A DNA stretch of 34,529 nt from Roseburia hominis. Lineage in GTDB: Bacteria > Bacillota > Clostridia > Lachnospirales > Lachnospiraceae. Location: NCBI RefSeq assembly GCF_021531695.1, contig NZ_JADYUI010000026.1, forward strand, positions 1-34,529. Reading direction: 5' to 3'. Below the pieces are notes generated by a model that saw nothing but the letters and a program-made list of their open reading frames with translations, searched no databases and had not been told where the DNA came from. Position 1 is the first letter of the stretch; each line of letters starts with the position of its first letter. Positions 32,028 to 34,529 of this stretch are shown here, one piece after another. The translations under genes were made by a program, and so were the position numbers.

Positions 32028-34360
32028 GAAGCTATTTAAGCCTTATTCCAATCTCTGCAAAGGTACGCAGACGTCAGAATCGCATGACGATTTTATGCAT
32101 TACATTTGCGGTATTTCTGGTAACAGCTATTTTCAGTGTGGCAGACATGATGATTCAGACGGAAAGCAGTTTTATGTTAAAGGGTCATGGAAACTGGCAT
32201 ATTATGCTGGAGGATGTCTCTGAAAACATAATGGAAGAAATAAAAGAGCGTTCGGACGTTACTGCGGTTGGTGCAGCTTGTGTATTTAATTCGGATGGGG
32301 AACAACCGTATCGTGTAAATGAAAAAAAGGCTGTTTTGTATGGTACGGAAAAAACCTATATGAATCAGATTTCGAATGGAATTACCGAGGGGGATTTTCC
32401 ACAGAGTGATAATGAAGTTATGCTTAGCCCGAATGCCATAACGGCGTTTCAGGTAGAGATTGGTGATAGTGTAACTTTGCATACTCCTGCGGGAGATACA
32501 ATATATACGATATCAGGTTTTGGAACGGAAGATGAGAATATTTATAAAAATCAAACCTATTTAGTAGGCGTATACATGACACAGACAGCATTTGTCTCCC
32601 TTATGGAGCGAAATGGAATCACAGACAATAAACCAATTTATTACGTGCAGTTTACGGATGCGGCGAAAGCGGCAAAAGCGATAACAGAATTACAATCACA
32701 GTATCAGCTGGCAGAGGAAAACATTTCGGAAAACACCGGTGTTATGGGGATAGCAGGTCAAAGCGACAACAAGGTGATGAAAAATGTCTATGGATTGGCC
32801 GCAATTCTGTTTGTTCTGGTATTGTTGGCGGGTGTGTTGATGATTTCAGGCAGTATGAACAGTAATGTGGCGCAGCGGACACAGTTTTTTGGGATGATGC
32901 GGTGTATTGGAGCGAGTCGCCAGCAAATTATCCGTTTTGTGCGTCTGGAAGCATTAAACTGGTGTAAAACAGCAGTACCCGTTGGAGTACTTCTAGGAAC
33001 GATGGTAAGTTGGGGTATCTGTGCGGCACTTCATTATGGTATTGGTGGGGAATTTGCTACAACACCGGTATTTAAAATCAGTCCTGTCGGACTAATCAGT
33101 GGAATGGTGGTTGGAATTGTAACAGTGCTTTTGGCGGCACAGTCCCCGGCAAAACGAGCTGCGAAGGTTTCTCCGATGTCTGCGGTATCCGGTAATACTG
33201 GAAATGCAGTTTCCGCTCGTCATGCCGTAAAGAAGATAGGTTCTTTTAAAATTGAAAGTTTACTAGGCATACATCATGCGGTAGGGATAAAGAAAAACTG
33301 GTGTTTCATGACGATATCCTTTGCACTGACGATTATTTTACTCTTTTCCTTTTCTGTAATTATGGATTTTGCAAAGTTGCTGTTGCCATCTTTAAATGTT
33401 ACATCAGTGGATATGGCATTGAATGGTTATAACAATGAACTGGTCCTTGACCGTAATTTGGTTGAGGAAATTAAGAAAATGACCGGTGTTGAAAATGCTT
33501 ATGGGAGCAGTTATATGGATAATATTTCGGTAACGTCTTCAAGAGAAGGAATAGACCATATCAATATTGTATCTTATGATGACACATTGTTGGATTATGC
33601 AAAAGGAAGTGTTGCAGAGGGAACTCTTGATGAAGTCTTTGGTGACAGCAATAAGGTCGCGACAGTTTTTAATAAAAACAATTCTTTGCAAGTTGGGGAC
33701 ACGATTCAAATTGCAGGTACAGAGGTTGAGATTTCCTGCGCTTTGTCACAAGGATTGTTTGGTGATGATCTGATTATAATTTGTTCCCAAGAAACTTTTG
33801 ACAGACTGATGGGATATCAAAAATATGGTCTGATTGGTATTCAGCTTAGCAAAGATGTCACAGAAGAGACGATAGCACAGATTAGAAGTTTTGAAAATGA
33901 TGATGTAATTGTGACGGACCAAAGAGAAAGCAATCGGCAGGATGCCGCTACTTATCTGGCTTCACGTATTGTTTGTTATGGATTTTTGAGTATTATCGGA
34001 ATAATCGCATTATTCCATATTATTAATAGCATTTCCATGAGTGTATCTGCAAGGATAAAGCAGTATGGAGCAATGCGTGCCGTTGGTATGGATCATAGAC
34101 AGCTTAACCGGATGATTGCTGCAGAAGCTTTTACTTATGCGTTTTCAGGTTTACTTGTTGGTTGTGGCATTGGAATTTTGCTTAGTCGTTTTTTGTACGT
34201 TCGTTTAATTACGCACTATTTTGGAATTGCATGGCACTTACCTGTCTTGTTGCTTGGAATTGTGATTGTCCTTGTTTTGGCTTCCGCTGCGGTTGCAGTT
34301 TATGCACCGTCGAAGCGGATTCAAAAGATGGCAATTACTGAAACAATTAATGAATTATAA
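32024..34360 (+). CDS. FtsX-family ABC transporter permease, two-domain
   Basis: A 778-residue permease made of two FtsX-like halves. Each half has one helix, a large extracytoplasmic domain and three helices: helices near 25-45, 260-285, 310-340 and 355-380, then 430-455, 655-680, 715-740 and 750-770, with external domains of about 210 and 200 residues. [19 protein letters not shown] and [20 protein letters not shown] are the paired FtsX coupling segments. This 8-helix form differs from the ten-helix BceB type. It overlaps the ATPase gene by 4 bases. The substrate is unknown; the neighbouring kinase suggests an antimicrobial or envelope-stress signal. Confidence 0.92.
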   Translation: MRSYLSLIPISAKVRRRQNRMTILCITFAVFLVTAIFSVADMMIQTESSFMLKGHGNWHIMLEDVSENIMEEIKERSDVTAVGAACVFNSDGEQPYRVNEKKAVLYGTEKTYMNQISNGITEGDFPQSDNEVMLSPNAITAFQVEIGDSVTLHTPAGDTIYTISGFGTEDENIYKNQTYLVGVYMTQTAFVSLMERNGITDNKPIYYVQFTDAAKAAKAITELQSQYQLAEENISENTGVMGIAGQSDNKVMKNVYGLAAILFVLVLLAGVLMISGSMNSNVAQRTQFFGMMRCIGASRQQIIRFVRLEALNWCKTAVPVGVLLGTMVSWGICAALHYGIGGEFATTPVFKISPVGLISGMVVGIVTVLLAAQSPAKRAAKVSPMSAVSGNTGNAVSARHAVKKIGSFKIESLLGIHHAVGIKKNWCFMTISFALTIILLFSFSVIMDFAKLLLPSLNVTSVDMALNGYNNELVLDRNLVEEIKKMTGVENAYGSSYMDNISVTSSREGIDHINIVSYDDTLLDYAKGSVAEGTLDEVFGDSNKVATVFNKNNSLQVGDTIQIAGTEVEISCALSQGLFGDDLIIICSQETFDRLMGYQKYGLIGIQLSKDVTEETIAQIRSFENDDVIVTDQRESNRQDAATYLASRIVCYGFLSIIGIIALFHIINSISMSVSARIKQYGAMRAVGMDHRQLNRMIAAEAFTYAFSGLLVGCGIGILLSRFLYVRLITHYFGIAWHLPVLLLGIVIVLVLASAAVAVYAPSKRIQKMAITETINEL

Positions 34361-34373
34361 TAAATGATAAATA

Positions 34374-34460
34374 AAGTCTCACACGGTTAAATCCGGGACG
34401 ATAGCGGCATTTGGCACCATGGGTAGCTTTCGATGCCGCTATCATATTATAACGAGACTT
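34374..34460. other. Unassigned nested inverted repeats at the window end
   Basis: AAGTCTC (34374-34380) pairs with GAGACTT (34454-34460), and inside it GATAGCGGCAT (34400-34410) pairs perfectly with ATGCCGCTATC (34433-34443). The loop includes TGGCACCATGGG. No T-tract follows, so it is not a standard terminator. It could be a 3' RNA structure, a regulatory RNA or a mobile-element end. AGTTT-CCGT-AAACT forms a small hairpin just after it. Confidence 0.55.
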
Positions 34461-34529
34461 GAGTTTCCGTAAACTGTAATTCAAAAATGAATATATTTAT
34501 CCAAAGTACCAATCTGCCTGTCTTTTGAA

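Noticed and set aside
34374-34460. Guanidine or cyclic-di-GMP riboswitch
   Set aside because: GGGACGA is present, but the paired ACGR-loop hairpins of guanidine-II and the conserved core of cyclic-di-GMP switches are absent, and no controlled gene follows in the window.

Overview
This is chromosomal sequence from a low-G+C anaerobic Firmicute, most likely a gut Lachnospiraceae. That placement is my inference from AT-rich spacers, AGGAGG-type ribosome sites, the look of the encoded proteins, and the absence of any respiratory complex. I see no rRNA, tRNA, CRISPR array, phage gene or intact insertion sequence.

Layout. (1) 1-2262: an ethanolamine ammonia-lyase small subunit (eutC) and a PucR/CdaR-type regulator. 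(2) 2336-12506: a long collinear plus-strand cluster. It encodes a polar-amino-acid/amine ABC importer, a cytidylate-kinase-like protein, a multi-subunit FAD/Fe-S amine or amino acid dehydrogenase, an ornithine-cyclodeaminase-family protein, an iron alcohol dehydrogenase and an AEC-family transporter. The dehydrogenase parts are a [2Fe-2S] subunit, an FAD subunit with ferredoxin-like cysteines, a separate BFD-like [2Fe-2S] protein and a DAO-family FAD subunit. The gene content resembles opine catabolic operons (importer + opine oxidase + ocd) but lies in an anaerobe. A good promoter with a PucR-box-like core precedes it, and a strong terminator hairpin sits in its leader. (3) 12560-15080: an MFS exporter and an ArsR-type regulator with repeated operators. 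(4) 15198-17645: two MarR regulators and citrate synthase. (5) 17723-22556: an AraC regulator convergent with a minus-strand FecBCD-type iron-siderophore importer whose genes are all joined by 4-nt overlaps. (6) 22851-27049: pyrimidine nucleoside salvage (uridine phosphorylase, cytidine deaminase, phosphopentomutase) interleaved with a lactate-dehydrogenase-family gene and a 50-residue membrane protein. (7) 27049-29475: a membrane EAL phosphodiesterase and a NUDIX hydrolase. (8) 29539-34360: a two-component system and an ABC exporter (ATPase + FtsX-type permease), with 11-bp direct repeats in front of the transporter. A structured, unassigned element ends the window.

How it may work together (inference): the regulator at 1063 probably controls uptake and oxidation of a small amine or amino acid derivative. 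Aldehyde formed by that oxidation, or by ethanolamine lyase, could be reduced by the iron alcohol dehydrogenase, giving redox balance without an external acceptor. The salvage genes feed ribose-5-phosphate to central metabolism, and the last module looks like a peptide-antibiotic or envelope-stress sensing and export unit.
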